Positions 32,835-41,724 of a stretch of 64,000 nt of DNA are shown here, one piece after another. A model generated the notes under the pieces. It worked only from the letters and a program-made list of their open reading frames with translations, was not told the DNA's origin and did no database searches. The DNA comes from CAZVVT01 sp964630595. Its GTDB lineage: Bacteria; Chlamydiota; Chlamydiia; Chlamydiales; VFKH01. The stretch covers positions 12,231-76,230 of the forward strand of contig CAZVVT010000006.1 in assembly GCA_964630595.1 (NCBI GenBank). Direction: 5' to 3'. Numbering within the stretch: the first letter of the stretch is position 1; each line of letters opens with the position of its first letter. Both the position numbers and the translations under genes were made by a program.

Positions 32835-34814
32835 ATGGATCTAGTACTTGAGCGGGGCGCTTTCTCCCCTTTTGGCCCCACCCTTCTTGCCGATGGGGTC
32901 AATTTTGCCCTGCCCGCTCCAAATGCCAGTGGGGTCACGCTCCAGCTCTTCCAGCCCAACTCCTCTGCCCCCTTCTCCCAAATCATCCTGGAGCCCAGTG
33001 ACCACCGTACAGGCGGGGTTTGGCACGTTAAGGTACTGGGGCTTAAGGCTCCCTTTGAATACACCTTCCTTCTTGACGGTCGCGAAATCCTCGATCCCTA
33101 CTCTCGCGGTCTCTCCAGAGCGGGCGTATGGATGCAGCAAGAGGGCGCGCCGCGAAGCGCCGTATCTCCTCCCAACGCTTTTGATTGGGAGGGCATCAAA
33201 AAGCCCGCCCTTCCCCTCGATCAGCTCGTAATCTACGAAATGCACGTGCGCGGCTTCACAGCCGATCCCAGCGCCGGTGTAGACCATCCCGGCACCTATC
33301 TAGGCGTCATCGAAAAGATCCCCTACCTCAAAAAGCTCGGCATCAACGCCGTAGAGCTCATGCCCGTATATGCCTTTAACGAGTCAGAATTTCGCCCTGC
33401 AACAGAAAACGGCATTTCCTACTGCAACTTTTGGGGCTATTCCCCCATTCATTTCTTTGCTCCGATGGGCGCTTACGCAACACAGCACCAAGCGGCCATT
33501 GAAGAGTTCAAAGCGATGGTCAAAGCGCTGCACAAAGAGCACATCGAAGTGATTCTCGATGTGGTCTACAACCATACAGGAGAGGGCAATCAATTTGGCC
33601 CTACCTACTCCTGGAAGGCGCTGGCGAACCAGAGTTACTATCTCATGAACCATCAAGGTGAGTACTACAACTACTCCGGCTGCGGCAACACCTTTGCTTG
33701 CAACCACCCCTACGGGCTCAACATGATCATCGAATCGATGCGCTACTGGGCTCAGGAGATGCAGGTGGATGGGTTTCGCTTTGATTTAGCCTCCATACTC
33801 AGCCGTGGGCCACAAGGCGAAGTTTTGAAGTGGCCTCCTGTGATCGAACAGATGGTGAACGATCCCCTTTTGCAAGGCGTCAAGCTCATTGCAGAACCTT
33901 GGGACGCAGCAGGGCTCTACCAGCTGGGGGGCTTTCCTGGATGGGGTTTTGGAGCGGAATGGAATGGTCGCTACCGCGATAACGTGCGCCGCTTTATACG
34001 CGGCGTGGACGGCATGGCAAGCGCCTTTGCAACGGGGCTATGTGGCTCTACAGACCTCTACTGGGCCACCGGTCGCCCCACCGCATCGATTAACTTCATC
34101 ACCGCACACGATGGGTTTTCCCTTCACGATCTCGTCTCCTATAACGACAAACACAACGAAGACAACAACGAGGGCGGAAGAGACGGCGCCAACGACAACG
34201 AGAGTTGGAACTGCGGCGTCGAAGGAGAAACGGACAATAGCGAAATTCGTTCTTTACGCCAAAAGCAGATGAAGAACTTCTTCTGCGCGCTTCTTCTCTC
34301 TCAAGGGGTTCCTATGATCCTCATGGGAGATGAGTATGGACATACAAAGAATGGGAACAATAACACCTGGTGTATCGACGATGCTCGCAACTACATGCGC
34401 TGGGACGAGTTGGAAACAAACCAGGAGCTGCTGCGTTTTGTAACGCTGCTCATTGACCTGCGTAAAAAGCACCCCATACTGCGCTCTAGACGCTTTTTAG
34501 GGCCGCACGAGATCCGTTGGCATGGAGCTACACCTGGAAAAGCAGACTGGTCCCCTTCTTGCCGTCTTGTCATTTGCTCTCTACATGATAGCAATAACCA
34601 TGATGAACTCATGATCATCTTTAACATGTCGGATGAGGCGATCAGCATTGATCTGCCCACACCCGATTGGTCCCCTCACTGGCAGCGGATCCTAGACACC
34701 TCACGCCCCTTTCCTGAGGACTTTTTAGCCATGGGAGAGCGCTACACCCTCTTTGAAGGCAAGCAGATCGTTGCTGCGCGCAGCTGCATCGTACTGCATG
34801 GCTACCATCCTTAG
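32835..34814 (+). CDS. glgX: glycogen debranching enzyme GlgX
   Basis: 659 aa, GH13 family. It removes alpha-1,6 branches of glycogen. An N-terminal carbohydrate-binding-like domain (about 1-130) precedes the GH13 barrel with VVYNHTGEG, the nucleophile Asp in GFRFDLAS, the general acid Glu in IAEPWD and the transition-state Asp in FITAHDGFS. The start has only a GGGA just before the ATG. Chlamydiae retain glycogen synthesis and breakdown; the dcd-queA-glgX-slc1 group is conserved. Its stop overlaps the queA stop by four bases. Confidence 0.97.
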   Translation: MDLVLERGAFSPFGPTLLADGVNFALPAPNASGVTLQLFQPNSSAPFSQIILEPSDHRTGGVWHVKVLGLKAPFEYTFLLDGREILDPYSRGLSRAGVWMQQEGAPRSAVSPPNAFDWEGIKKPALPLDQLVIYEMHVRGFTADPSAGVDHPGTYLGVIEKIPYLKKLGINAVELMPVYAFNESEFRPATENGISYCNFWGYSPIHFFAPMGAYATQHQAAIEEFKAMVKALHKEHIEVILDVVYNHTGEGNQFGPTYSWKALANQSYYLMNHQGEYYNYSGCGNTFACNHPYGLNMIIESMRYWAQEMQVDGFRFDLASILSRGPQGEVLKWPPVIEQMVNDPLLQGVKLIAEPWDAAGLYQLGGFPGWGFGAEWNGRYRDNVRRFIRGVDGMASAFATGLCGSTDLYWATGRPTASINFITAHDGFSLHDLVSYNDKHNEDNNEGGRDGANDNESWNCGVEGETDNSEIRSLRQKQMKNFFCALLLSQGVPMILMGDEYGHTKNGNNNTWCIDDARNYMRWDELETNQELLRFVTLLIDLRKKHPILRSRRFLGPHEIRWHGATPGKADWSPSCRLVICSLHDSNNHDELMIIFNMSDEAISIDLPTPDWSPHWQRILDTSRPFPEDFLAMGERYTLFEGKQIVAARSCIVLHGYHP

Positions 34815-35764
34815 AGAAGCAGCATCGCGTCGCCATATGAGAAAAAGCGATAGCGCGCTTCAATCGCTTTCGCATAGGCCTCACGCATAAGATCAATTCC
34901 GGCAAAGGCGGAGACCAGCATCAAAAGAGTCGACTGCGGTAGGTGAAAATTGGTGATGAGCGCATCGACTGCTCGAAATTCATATCCTGGATAGATGAAT
35001 ATATCTGTAGAACCTTTTTTGCCTGCAGCATGGGACTCTAGCGCGCGCAGCGCAGTAGTTCCCACAGCAATGCGCCGTTTCGCAGGTGGCAAATCGGGCA
35101 CAAAAAACTCCTCGCTATGCATCTGATGTTGGCGAATATCGCTTACTTTAACCGGCAAAAAAGTGCCCTGGCCTACGTGGAGGGTCACTTCTGCAAAATG
35201 GACGCCTTTTTCTTGCAGTTCTGAAATCAACTCATTCGTGAAGTGCAGTCCTGCCGTGGGAGCTGCTATAGCCCCCTCTTCCTTCGCGAAAACAGTTTGG
35301 TAGTCCAAGCGATCGCTTTCTTGGGCAACACCGCTTCGAATGTATGGCGGAAGCGGAATAGCCCCCAAAGTAGCGATCTTTTCCTGCGGGAAGAGCAACC
35401 GCACGCGATTTTCTGCGAGAATTTCTACGCGCTCATCACCGACGGTAATCAGATCGCCCGCTTTCGGCTTACCACGCATCATGACTTCCCAAATACCCTC
35501 TCCAAGAGGCTTTGTGAGCAGGATCTCGACCTTTCCGCCTGTTTTTTTCGTACCCATCAAACGCGCAGGAATCACCTTGGTGTTATTCAAAACAAGAAGA
35601 TCATCTCTCTGCAATATCTCTTTCAGGTCGCGAAATTGATCGTGTTCGATGAGTCCTTTTTGACGATCGATGACCATCAGGCGGCAGCTATCGCGCGGCT
35701 GCACAGGATGCTGCGCAATCAGCTCTTCAGGTAAATCAAAATCGTAATCAATTAAGTTATACAC
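34811..35764 (-). CDS. queA: S-adenosylmethionine:tRNA ribosyltransferase-isomerase
   Basis: About 317 aa from GTG 35764, which shares its first base with the dcd stop (TAGTG). It transfers the ribosyl moiety of SAM to preQ1-modified tRNA to give epoxyqueuosine; QueH at 7441 then reduces it. The start matches the family opening DFDLPEELIAQHP; APTAGLHFT and HLPQSTLLMLVSAF are diagnostic. A longer frame to 35836 lies inside dcd and is rejected. Confidence 0.95.
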   Translation of the reverse strand: MYNLIDYDFDLPEELIAQHPVQPRDSCRLMVIDRQKGLIEHDQFRDLKEILQRDDLLVLNNTKVIPARLMGTKKTGGKVEILLTKPLGEGIWEVMMRGKPKAGDLITVGDERVEILAENRVRLLFPQEKIATLGAIPLPPYIRSGVAQESDRLDYQTVFAKEEGAIAAPTAGLHFTNELISELQEKGVHFAEVTLHVGQGTFLPVKVSDIRQHQMHSEEFFVPDLPPAKRRIAVGTTALRALESHAAGKKGSTDIFIYPGYEFRAVDALITNFHLPQSTLLMLVSAFAGIDLMREAYAKAIEARYRFFSYGDAMLLL

Positions 35765-36330
35765 TAAATGCGGGGGACGGTGATGCCGCGCTGCTTCATG
35801 TATTTTCCGTCGCGGTCGGCATAGGAGGTTTCGCACTCGTTGGGCGCTTCAAAAAAGATCACCTGAGCGAGCCCTTCGTTGGCATAGATTTTTGCCGGAA
35901 GCGGGGTGGTGTTAGAAATCTCCAGCGTCACGTGTCCCTCCCATTCAGGCTCAAAAGGAGTCACGTTGACGATGATGCCGCACCGCGCGTAGGTCGATTT
36001 GCCCAGGCAGATGGTCAGCACGTTTCGCGGAATGCGAAAATACTCCACGCTGCAGGCGAGAGCGAAAGAGTTGGGCGGCACAATGCAGACATCCCCTTCT
36101 ACATCGACGAAAGAGGAGGGGTGGAAGTTTTTTGGATCGACCATGGCGCCATGGACATTAGTGAAGACCTTGAACTGGTTGCCCACGCGCAGGTCATAGC
36201 CATAGCTGGAAAGCCCGTAGCTGACAAGCTTTTCGCCCGTCTCTACATGGGCGATTTGTTTCTCTACAAAGGGGTCAATCATCCCCTGCTCTAGAGCCAT
36301 TTTGCGAATCCAGCGATCTTCCTTCAGCAT
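35764..36330 (-). CDS. dcd: dCTP deaminase
   Basis: 188 aa, the usual size. It converts dCTP to dUTP, feeding dTMP synthesis. The conserved core GKSTYARCGIIVNVTPFEPEW gives the Ser and Arg ligands and the Glu of the active site, and LEISNTTPLPAKIYANEGLAQVIFF closes the trimer fold. First gene of the dcd-queA unit. In Chlamydia dcd (CT039) also lies near glgX (CT042). Confidence 0.96.
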   Translation of the reverse strand: MLKEDRWIRKMALEQGMIDPFVEKQIAHVETGEKLVSYGLSSYGYDLRVGNQFKVFTNVHGAMVDPKNFHPSSFVDVEGDVCIVPPNSFALACSVEYFRIPRNVLTICLGKSTYARCGIIVNVTPFEPEWEGHVTLEISNTTPLPAKIYANEGLAQVIFFEAPNECETSYADRDGKYMKQRGITVPRI

Positions 36331-36372
36331 CTTGCAATCCTTGTGCTGTTCAGATTAGCATAACCCAAGGTA

Positions 36373-37320
36373 ATGCGTCTCCTTCTAGCTTTAGCTATTA
36401 TTACTCCTCTTCTTGCCGATGGTCCCTCCGATGCGCCGTCTGCTCCCTGGTTTACCGGCTCTCTGCTCTCTTCTTCCGGATCAACGAACGGATTGAATGT
36501 CTGGAATTTTCAACCCTATGTTTCCTGGCGCACCAGCCCTCGGCAATACGACAACAACTGGAGCCTAGCGCCCGTTGCCGCCCTGCACGGACAGAGCGCC
36601 TATTTTGCTCTTTCCTATGGACTCACTTCTTGGCTAGACATTGAATTTGATACGGTTTGGCACCAACTACGCTGCGCTCGTCAGCATTCCGCCGGTCCCG
36701 GCGATTCGCTCATTTCCCTCAATATGCAGGTGATGGAAGACCGGGGGTGTAAACCCGACCTTCTCATCTCACTCTACGAAATGCTTCCTACGGGAAGCTT
36801 CAACCGCCTTCACCATGAGACCGTGATCGTGGGCGCACGAGGCAATGGCTGCTTTCAGCCCGTCATTGGCCTCTACACGCAAAAAGTCTTTCACTACACT
36901 CCAAAGCGTGTCTACCGCTTGCGCGGCAACATCGACGTTTTTTTACCGGGCAAAGCGCGCGTGAATGGGTTCAACGCCTATGGCGGCGGCGAGGACACAC
37001 AAGGCTCTGTCCTCATCACAACTACGGTGAGCGCCATTTTTGCCTACGAAATCCAACTCACGCAAAACTGGGTTTTTGCCACCGACTGGACCTATTCTCA
37101 CTCCGGCAGCAGCAAATTCAAAGGAACCGCCGGCACCGACCCCGATGGTCTTCCGGCCGTGATCGGTTTCCCCTCTGCCGATCTTTTTACCGTCGCCCCC
37201 GCCATCGAGTACAACTTCTCCGAGAACTACGGCCTACTCGGCGGCATCTGGGTTACTCTTGCCGGCCGCAACAACTACGCCTTCATTGGCGGCCTTCTCT
37301 CCTTCAACGCCTCTTTCTGA
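36373..37320 (+). CDS. putative outer-membrane beta-barrel protein
   Basis: 315 aa. Signal peptide RLLLALAIITPLLADG and repeated short amphipathic strands (FALSYGLTSWLDIEF, LLISLYEMLPTG, FAYEIQLTQNWVFATDWTY) ending in Phe (LLSFNASF) suggest an outer-membrane barrel, perhaps of the MetA-like or DUF6268 kind. Function unknown. Possible promoter hexamers TTGCAA (36332) and TAGCAT (36356) precede it with an 18-base spacer, within a 42-base divergent region shared with dcd. Confidence 0.68.
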   Translation: MRLLLALAIITPLLADGPSDAPSAPWFTGSLLSSSGSTNGLNVWNFQPYVSWRTSPRQYDNNWSLAPVAALHGQSAYFALSYGLTSWLDIEFDTVWHQLRCARQHSAGPGDSLISLNMQVMEDRGCKPDLLISLYEMLPTGSFNRLHHETVIVGARGNGCFQPVIGLYTQKVFHYTPKRVYRLRGNIDVFLPGKARVNGFNAYGGGEDTQGSVLITTTVSAIFAYEIQLTQNWVFATDWTYSHSGSSKFKGTAGTDPDGLPAVIGFPSADLFTVAPAIEYNFSENYGLLGGIWVTLAGRNNYAFIGGLLSFNASF

Positions 37321-37382
37321 CTGTAATTAATATTGGCTTAACAGTCGCGCCCTAACCTTCTCCTCTAACGGAGACTTTAATC

Positions 37383-37931
37383 ATGGCAGCAGTAGCACTC
37401 GATAGCGCCCCACGCGTAACAACTTTAAGAGAGGGTCCCATAGAGACTCTCACCGCACAAGAAACAAGAGTAGATGCAGCTGCGCAAAATGTGTTTACCG
37501 GCGAACTCACCGCTACGCGACTCTTTAATTACCAGATGCGCAACATCAAGACTCTTGAAACGTGCATGCAGGATATTTTAGAGGCTAACTCGGGCCGCAG
37601 AGGGCAGATGGGGCAGCTGCGCGCTGAGAAGACAGCCGTGCGCAATCTGAAACTTCCCGTAGATGTAGCAAAAAATAAAGAGGCCACGGACCTATTCGAA
37701 CGCCTGCAAAGTTTGGGGATTGTTGTACCTACAAAGGCAAAATTGGAGCAGCGCGATTTGGATGCGCTCATCGAAAGCATCGACAATAAAATTACGGAAC
37801 ATGCTGAAGTAAATGAAGAGGCGATGTTCCGATTTAAACTCTTTGAGAACAAAAAAGGTTCTATCTGGCAAATGCTAATCGAGTTTGCTGAAAACGAGAA
37901 AAAACTCGCTGAGCGTCTTGCTCGAGGTTAA
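37383..37931 (+). CDS. first protein of translocon-like operon, helical, SseB/EspA-position
   Basis: 182 aa, all-helical and charged, no signal peptide. Gene order (this gene, SycD-like chaperone, larger translocator, smaller translocator) equals sseB-sscA-sseC-sseD of Salmonella SPI-2. Residues about 100-150 (LFERLQSLGIVV ... LEQRDLDALIESID) resemble the SseB arrangement (YMRDNGILID ... LDKGGLQAIKAAL), followed by a C-terminal coiled coil. It might be a needle-tip/filament protein or the equivalent of chlamydial CT577; neither is proven. GGAG sits ten bases before the ATG. Three bases separate it from the chaperone gene. Confidence 0.55.
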   Translation: MAAVALDSAPRVTTLREGPIETLTAQETRVDAAAQNVFTGELTATRLFNYQMRNIKTLETCMQDILEANSGRRGQMGQLRAEKTAVRNLKLPVDVAKNKEATDLFERLQSLGIVVPTKAKLEQRDLDALIESIDNKITEHAEVNEEAMFRFKLFENKKGSIWQMLIEFAENEKKLAERLARG

Positions 37932-37934
37932 TCC

Positions 37935-38408
37935 ATGAATGCAGATAGCTATCTGCGCAAGGCTCTACACGAGCGCGTGGGATTTGTTTTTACACAAACG
38001 GAAGAGCTCGATGAACAAGCGACTTGGAGCGCAGCCGTTACTCTTTATCGCAAGGGAGAGTTTGGACAGGCACAAGAACTGTTTGCGAAATTGGTCCATT
38101 TTGACCCCTTTTCGGCCGAGTATTGGATGGCTTTAGCCTCTGCTCTGCATGGAGAGGAGAAGTATGAGCCAGCTTTAGCTTCCTACGCGATGGCCGGAAT
38201 CCTGGACGAAAAAGACCCCTCCCCTCACTTCCATGCGGCGCAGATCTTTTATGACCGCGGCGAGTGCAATGATTTCGCCGATTCTTTGGAGCTGGCACGC
38301 GCGCGCTGCCATTTACAGGCAGGTCGCTACGATCTGCTCGAAAAAATTCAAGGCCTAGAAGGTCAATTCCAATTGCGTTGGGGGAAACATGTTACCCGCT
38401 GTCGATAA
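37935..38408 (+). CDS. SycD/LcrH-family type III translocator chaperone
   Basis: 157 aa with TPR repeats: WSAAVTLYRKGEFGQAQELFAKLVHFDP, YWMALASALHGEEKYEPALASYAMA and a third partial repeat, the SycD/LcrH fold that keeps the two translocator proteins apart in the cytoplasm. Chlamydia has Scc2 and Scc3 of this class. It sits between the first operon protein and the translocator-like genes, and overlaps the following gene by 20 bases. High confidence in the family; the partner assignment comes from position. Confidence 0.85.
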   Translation: MNADSYLRKALHERVGFVFTQTEELDEQATWSAAVTLYRKGEFGQAQELFAKLVHFDPFSAEYWMALASALHGEEKYEPALASYAMAGILDEKDPSPHFHAAQIFYDRGECNDFADSLELARARCHLQAGRYDLLEKIQGLEGQFQLRWGKHVTRCR

Positions 38409-39123
38409 TGCCAGCCCTTCCATGGGCGTTATGCTTCTCAATAATTTGAAAGAGCAGCATGCCTGTCAATTAGCAGACCTCCGTGACTGCTCTACCACAG
38501 CTCAATTGAAACGCTCAGAGCGCCAGAAGATGGCAGCGGAAAAATTTGAAGCTCTCGCAAAAAATGACCGCGTGCAGAGCGGTTGGAAGATTTTCATCTC
38601 CTTTTTTCAGGCGCTTGCCTCTGTAGCGATGATCGCTGCTGGCGGCATTTTATGCGCAACGGGAGCGGGAGTACCAGCTGGCGCCGCTATGATTGCCGTC
38701 GGCTGCTGCTTGCTAACGATGCAAGTGATGCAAGACGCAGGGGTTACCAAACTCATTGCCAAGCATGACAAACAGCTCCAAGCAAAGATCGACCTTGGAT
38801 TCAGCATTACCTCATTGATCTTGTCCCTGGTCACGGTCGCTGTTTCTGCCATTCGCATCGGTTCTGCCGTCGGACAGGCAGCTCTCTACGGAGTACAGGC
38901 CATGTCCAGCACTTCCAAGGGCCTGGCTACCATCGGTTCGGGAGTGGCGACAAAGTCGCGATTGGATACTGAAGCGGTGGCGAAATCTCTCGAAGCTCGG
39001 GGGACTGTTTCCAACTTCGTTGTAAAACTTGCTCACGATCGCACAAAAGAGCGCATGGGACGCCATGACAATGCTCTTGCACACCACCTAATAGCACAAA
39101 GAAAACGCATTTCCCAAGGATAA
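38389..39123 (+). CDS. small YopB/IpaB/SseC-like translocator candidate
   Basis: 244 aa. A helical N-terminus (LKRSERQKMAAEKFEALAK), a hydrophobic hairpin at about 68-113 (ISFFQALASVAMIAAGG and AAMIAVGCCLLTMQVM) and a second hydrophobic segment at about 136-170 (ITSLILSLVTVAVSAIRIG), then a polar helical tail. This is the layout of the larger type III translocator, but at about half the usual size (chlamydial CopB is about 490 aa). Identification rests on topology plus the adjacent chaperone; no motif is decisive. Confidence 0.6.
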   Translation: MLPAVDNASPSMGVMLLNNLKEQHACQLADLRDCSTTAQLKRSERQKMAAEKFEALAKNDRVQSGWKIFISFFQALASVAMIAAGGILCATGAGVPAGAAMIAVGCCLLTMQVMQDAGVTKLIAKHDKQLQAKIDLGFSITSLILSLVTVAVSAIRIGSAVGQAALYGVQAMSSTSKGLATIGSGVATKSRLDTEAVAKSLEARGTVSNFVVKLAHDRTKERMGRHDNALAHHLIAQRKRISQG

Positions 39124-39125
39124 CT

Positions 39126-39677
39126 ATGCCCTGCCCCGTTTCTGCCATTGACTCCCCTTCTACATCGCCTATCGCACAGGAAGCTCCGCAGGAGACCTTG
39201 AGCTTGCCTTTGCTGATTTTGCGCCACTATGGCGAGACCATTCGCTTCCGCCGAAAGGATCGAGAAGACCTCTACATGCACTACGACATCGTCTTTCTAG
39301 AAGCTGCCGACCAGGGCGATGCATCGCGCAAAAAGCAGGGGTGGATCTCTTTTGCCTTCTCTATTGCAGCAGGTGCTGCCAGCATATTTGGTGGTGCCGG
39401 GTTTGCACTTGGCGCGGCATTTGATTTGGGCGATAGCGCAAAAAACATGCTCACAAAGATCCCTGAGGGCATTTCTTTGTTATTAAACGGCGTAGGCAAC
39501 GGGTATTCAACCGTCGTTTCCGGCGACACTCATAGCAAAGACGCTCACCAAAGCCATATTGAACGCAAAGGACAAGAGCGCTCGAAGCGCGCCGATGACC
39601 TGGGCCGCTCTGCCGAGCAAGCAGCATCTCTTCTCTCCGAATTTCTCCGCTCTCAAGAACAGCGTCTGGCCAGGTAG
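39126..39677 (+). CDS. small YopD/SseD-like translocator candidate
   Basis: 183 aa. One hydrophobic segment at about 73-100 (WISFAFSIAAGAASIFGGAG) between a polar N-terminus containing LSLPLLIL and a C-terminal helix (HIERKGQERSKRADDLGRS ... LLSEFLRS). Layout and size resemble SseD (about 195 aa), the second translocator. Two bases separate it from the upstream gene, so the four genes form one operon. Its 3' end overlaps the convergent methyltransferase gene by 25 bases. Confidence 0.58.
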   Translation: MPCPVSAIDSPSTSPIAQEAPQETLSLPLLILRHYGETIRFRRKDREDLYMHYDIVFLEAADQGDASRKKQGWISFAFSIAAGAASIFGGAGFALGAAFDLGDSAKNMLTKIPEGISLLLNGVGNGYSTVVSGDTHSKDAHQSHIERKGQERSKRADDLGRSAEQAASLLSEFLRSQEQRLAR

Positions 39678-40240
39678 ATACGGCTTTCGCCCCAAAAGAA
39701 AGAGGCGGGAAAGATCTGTTCGATGCGGAAATCGCTGGAATAGTCGGTGATGGGAAAGCTTGTGGTGAGGATGATCGCTTCGGGCTTTGCTGTTTTGAGC
39801 GTTGGCAGAAGTTCTTCGATCTCCTCATCGCTCAAGCAGGTCCAGGCGCAGTAGATGACGTCCCATGGACTGAGGTCGAGCCCCTTGATATCGCGCACCT
39901 GCACCTGTTTGGAGGCAAATTCAGGGCAATGGTCGATGCCAAGACTCGTGCAGCCCAGGATTTCTTGCGCGAAAAGCACAAGCATTCCCCTACCCGCGCC
40001 GAGATCGATAAAGGATTTTGTGCTATCAAGGCCAATTTTTTGAGCAATACGGGCAAAAGTGGACAGAGGCGTTTCGCCGTAAGTGTAGACATCCGGAAAA
40101 CCCATCTTTCTGCGCCATCGGCTCATGACGCGGTAGGGTGAGCGCTTTTTCAAATGGAGGTAGCCCTTAGCAAACTCTCTGTTTTTCAACCAACGCAGAG
40201 CGCGAAACTCCTCGATGAACATTTTACATTGCGCAATCAT
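39653..40240 (-). CDS. class I SAM-dependent methyltransferase
   Basis: 195 aa. The SAM-binding loop is FIDLGAGRGMLVLFA, followed by the acidic strand end SLGIDH, and a YCAWTC segment at the fourth strand position. No substrate-specific motif is seen; the N-terminal helical region (KGYLHLKKRSPYRVMSRWRR) is basic. The start overlaps the upstream Inc-like gene end by four bases. Whether it modifies protein, lipid or RNA is unknown. Confidence 0.78.
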   Translation of the reverse strand: MIAQCKMFIEEFRALRWLKNREFAKGYLHLKKRSPYRVMSRWRRKMGFPDVYTYGETPLSTFARIAQKIGLDSTKSFIDLGAGRGMLVLFAQEILGCTSLGIDHCPEFASKQVQVRDIKGLDLSPWDVIYCAWTCLSDEEIEELLPTLKTAKPEAIILTTSFPITDYSSDFRIEQIFPASFFWGESRIYLARRCS

Positions 40241-41724
40241 GCCGCACTTCCGTAAGTATCTAAGCAGTGCAGGAATCGAATGGTGAGATCGCCGGCGATG
40301 GAGCGTGTCTTTTCGGCTGTGACTGAGTCGCGCAATTGACGCGCGATCGCGGCTTCAAAAAAGGGCGTGAAGGTCTTCTTAAAGCGGGAAAATTGTTCTG
40401 CTTTAAACGATTTCTTGCGCGCCTGCGCAACCAGCTCCACCATTTTCTTCGAAAACACCTTGCGCACACGTTCGTCAGTGCTGAAATAGCGTATCAAATA
40501 GTGTTCAAAACGCTGGCTTTGCTCTGCAGCGGTTAATCCGGGCGTTGCAACATAGCCAAACAAATCTTTTGTACGCTGATCCCCCTGTCTAGCCAAGAGA
40601 GCAATCTGCGTGCTTAGCATTTCCTTGTCTCCAACCATGAGAGTGCGGCTTTTGTATAACTGAATGGCCGTAATAGTGACGGAGATCAAAAATCCCAGTG
40701 CCGTAAGCCCAAGCACAACAGGACCCCAGAACTTAATGGTTGCAAACATGGCAACAACGACAATCACCGAACAGACGAAAAAGAGGCTTTGCGCAACACA
40801 GTTGGCTATGGCCACCTTGCGCTCGTTTTTTATTGCCTTCTGCAGTTGAATTACTGCCTCGTCGATCTGTCCTTTCACTTCCTCGTAACGCTGGTGCACA
40901 TAACTAAGCTTTTCTCCCGAAAGCCCGGCCATTTCTTTTTCTAAATGAACCGCAGCAAGGAGCCGGGATTTGTAGTAATCAAGACTTGCTAGCTCTTCTA
41001 CCCCTAAAAAGGCTTTCAGCGCCCATTTTCTCTGAAGGGTCAAAAAGCGTTCGATCTCCTGATCTGCTGCCCCTCGCTGTTTGAGTTGCGCTCTTCTTGT
41101 ATTGATCTCTTTGTCGATGCGCGATTCTTCCCGGTCAATAAACGCCAATAGCTTCTGGTTTCGATCGGTGGGATCTTTCAGAATACTTCCCATCTCTGTG
41201 CGACTTTTTTCATGCCTGTACAGCCTAGCGATCACTAAAACCGCTTCAATAGCGGACACCATAAGAGAGAAAAAAGCGACGGGAATGATCAGCCCTAAAA
41301 AGGCTATTTTTTGTGCAATGTTCCGCGCTGTCACTAAAGTGTTGTTACTGACTCGCACACTATCAACGGTAATATCCCCGAGTAAACGAAGGCGCTCTTT
41401 TGTGTTAGCAAATTTCCAAAAAAGACGCGCATCTTGTGCCGATTTCGCCAAACCCTGTCCTGCCACTACAAGAGAGATAAATCCGGTAACCCCTATTTCA
41501 ATATAGGCTTCATGCCTTGTTTCTACTCCCAGTAACCCAAAAACCCGCGAAGGGCGCACAAATGTATTCACAGCCCCAAGAACCCCGGGACTTCTCGAAG
41601 AAACATCAGGTGCTTTTGTGAGGATATCAAAAGCGACGCGTCCGGCTTGCTTCACCACTCGCCTCCCCCCCGTTGGAGAAGAAAGAGCGTGAGTAGATTT
41701 ACCTCCAACCGGCTCCGTCGTCAT
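40237..41724 (-). CDS. membrane/coiled-coil protein, paralogue of the next gene
   Basis: 495 aa. Two hydrophobic regions: about 125-175 (AFLGLIIPVAFFSLMVSAIEAVLVIA) and about 295-345 (SLFFVCSVIVVVAMFATIKFWGPVVLGLTALGFLISV), linked by coiled coil and followed by a long charged tail. The FATIKFWGPVVLGL segment matches FTTIQYWGPVMLAL in the upstream gene, showing a tandem duplication. No signal peptide. Probably an Inc-like or effector membrane protein; function unknown. Confidence 0.65.
   Translation of the reverse strand: MTTEPVGGKSTHALSSPTGGRRVVKQAGRVAFDILTKAPDVSSRSPGVLGAVNTFVRPSRVFGLLGVETRHEAYIEIGVTGFISLVVAGQGLAKSAQDARLFWKFANTKERLRLLGDITVDSVRVSNNTLVTARNIAQKIAFLGLIIPVAFFSLMVSAIEAVLVIARLYRHEKSRTEMGSILKDPTDRNQKLLAFIDREESRIDKEINTRRAQLKQRGAADQEIERFLTLQRKWALKAFLGVEELASLDYYKSRLLAAVHLEKEMAGLSGEKLSYVHQRYEEVKGQIDEAVIQLQKAIKNERKVAIANCVAQSLFFVCSVIVVVAMFATIKFWGPVVLGLTALGFLISVTITAIQLYKSRTLMVGDKEMLSTQIALLARQGDQRTKDLFGYVATPGLTAAEQSQRFEHYLIRYFSTDERVRKVFSKKMVELVAQARKKSFKAEQFSRFKKTFTPFFEAAIARQLRDSVTAEKTRSIAGDLTIRFLHCLDTYGSAA

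Noticed and set aside
37383..37931. LcrV-type needle-tip protein for the first gene of the translocon-like operon
   Set aside because: The size and sequence are unlike LcrV (over 300 aa); the SseB/EspA-position reading fits better, though it is still unproven.
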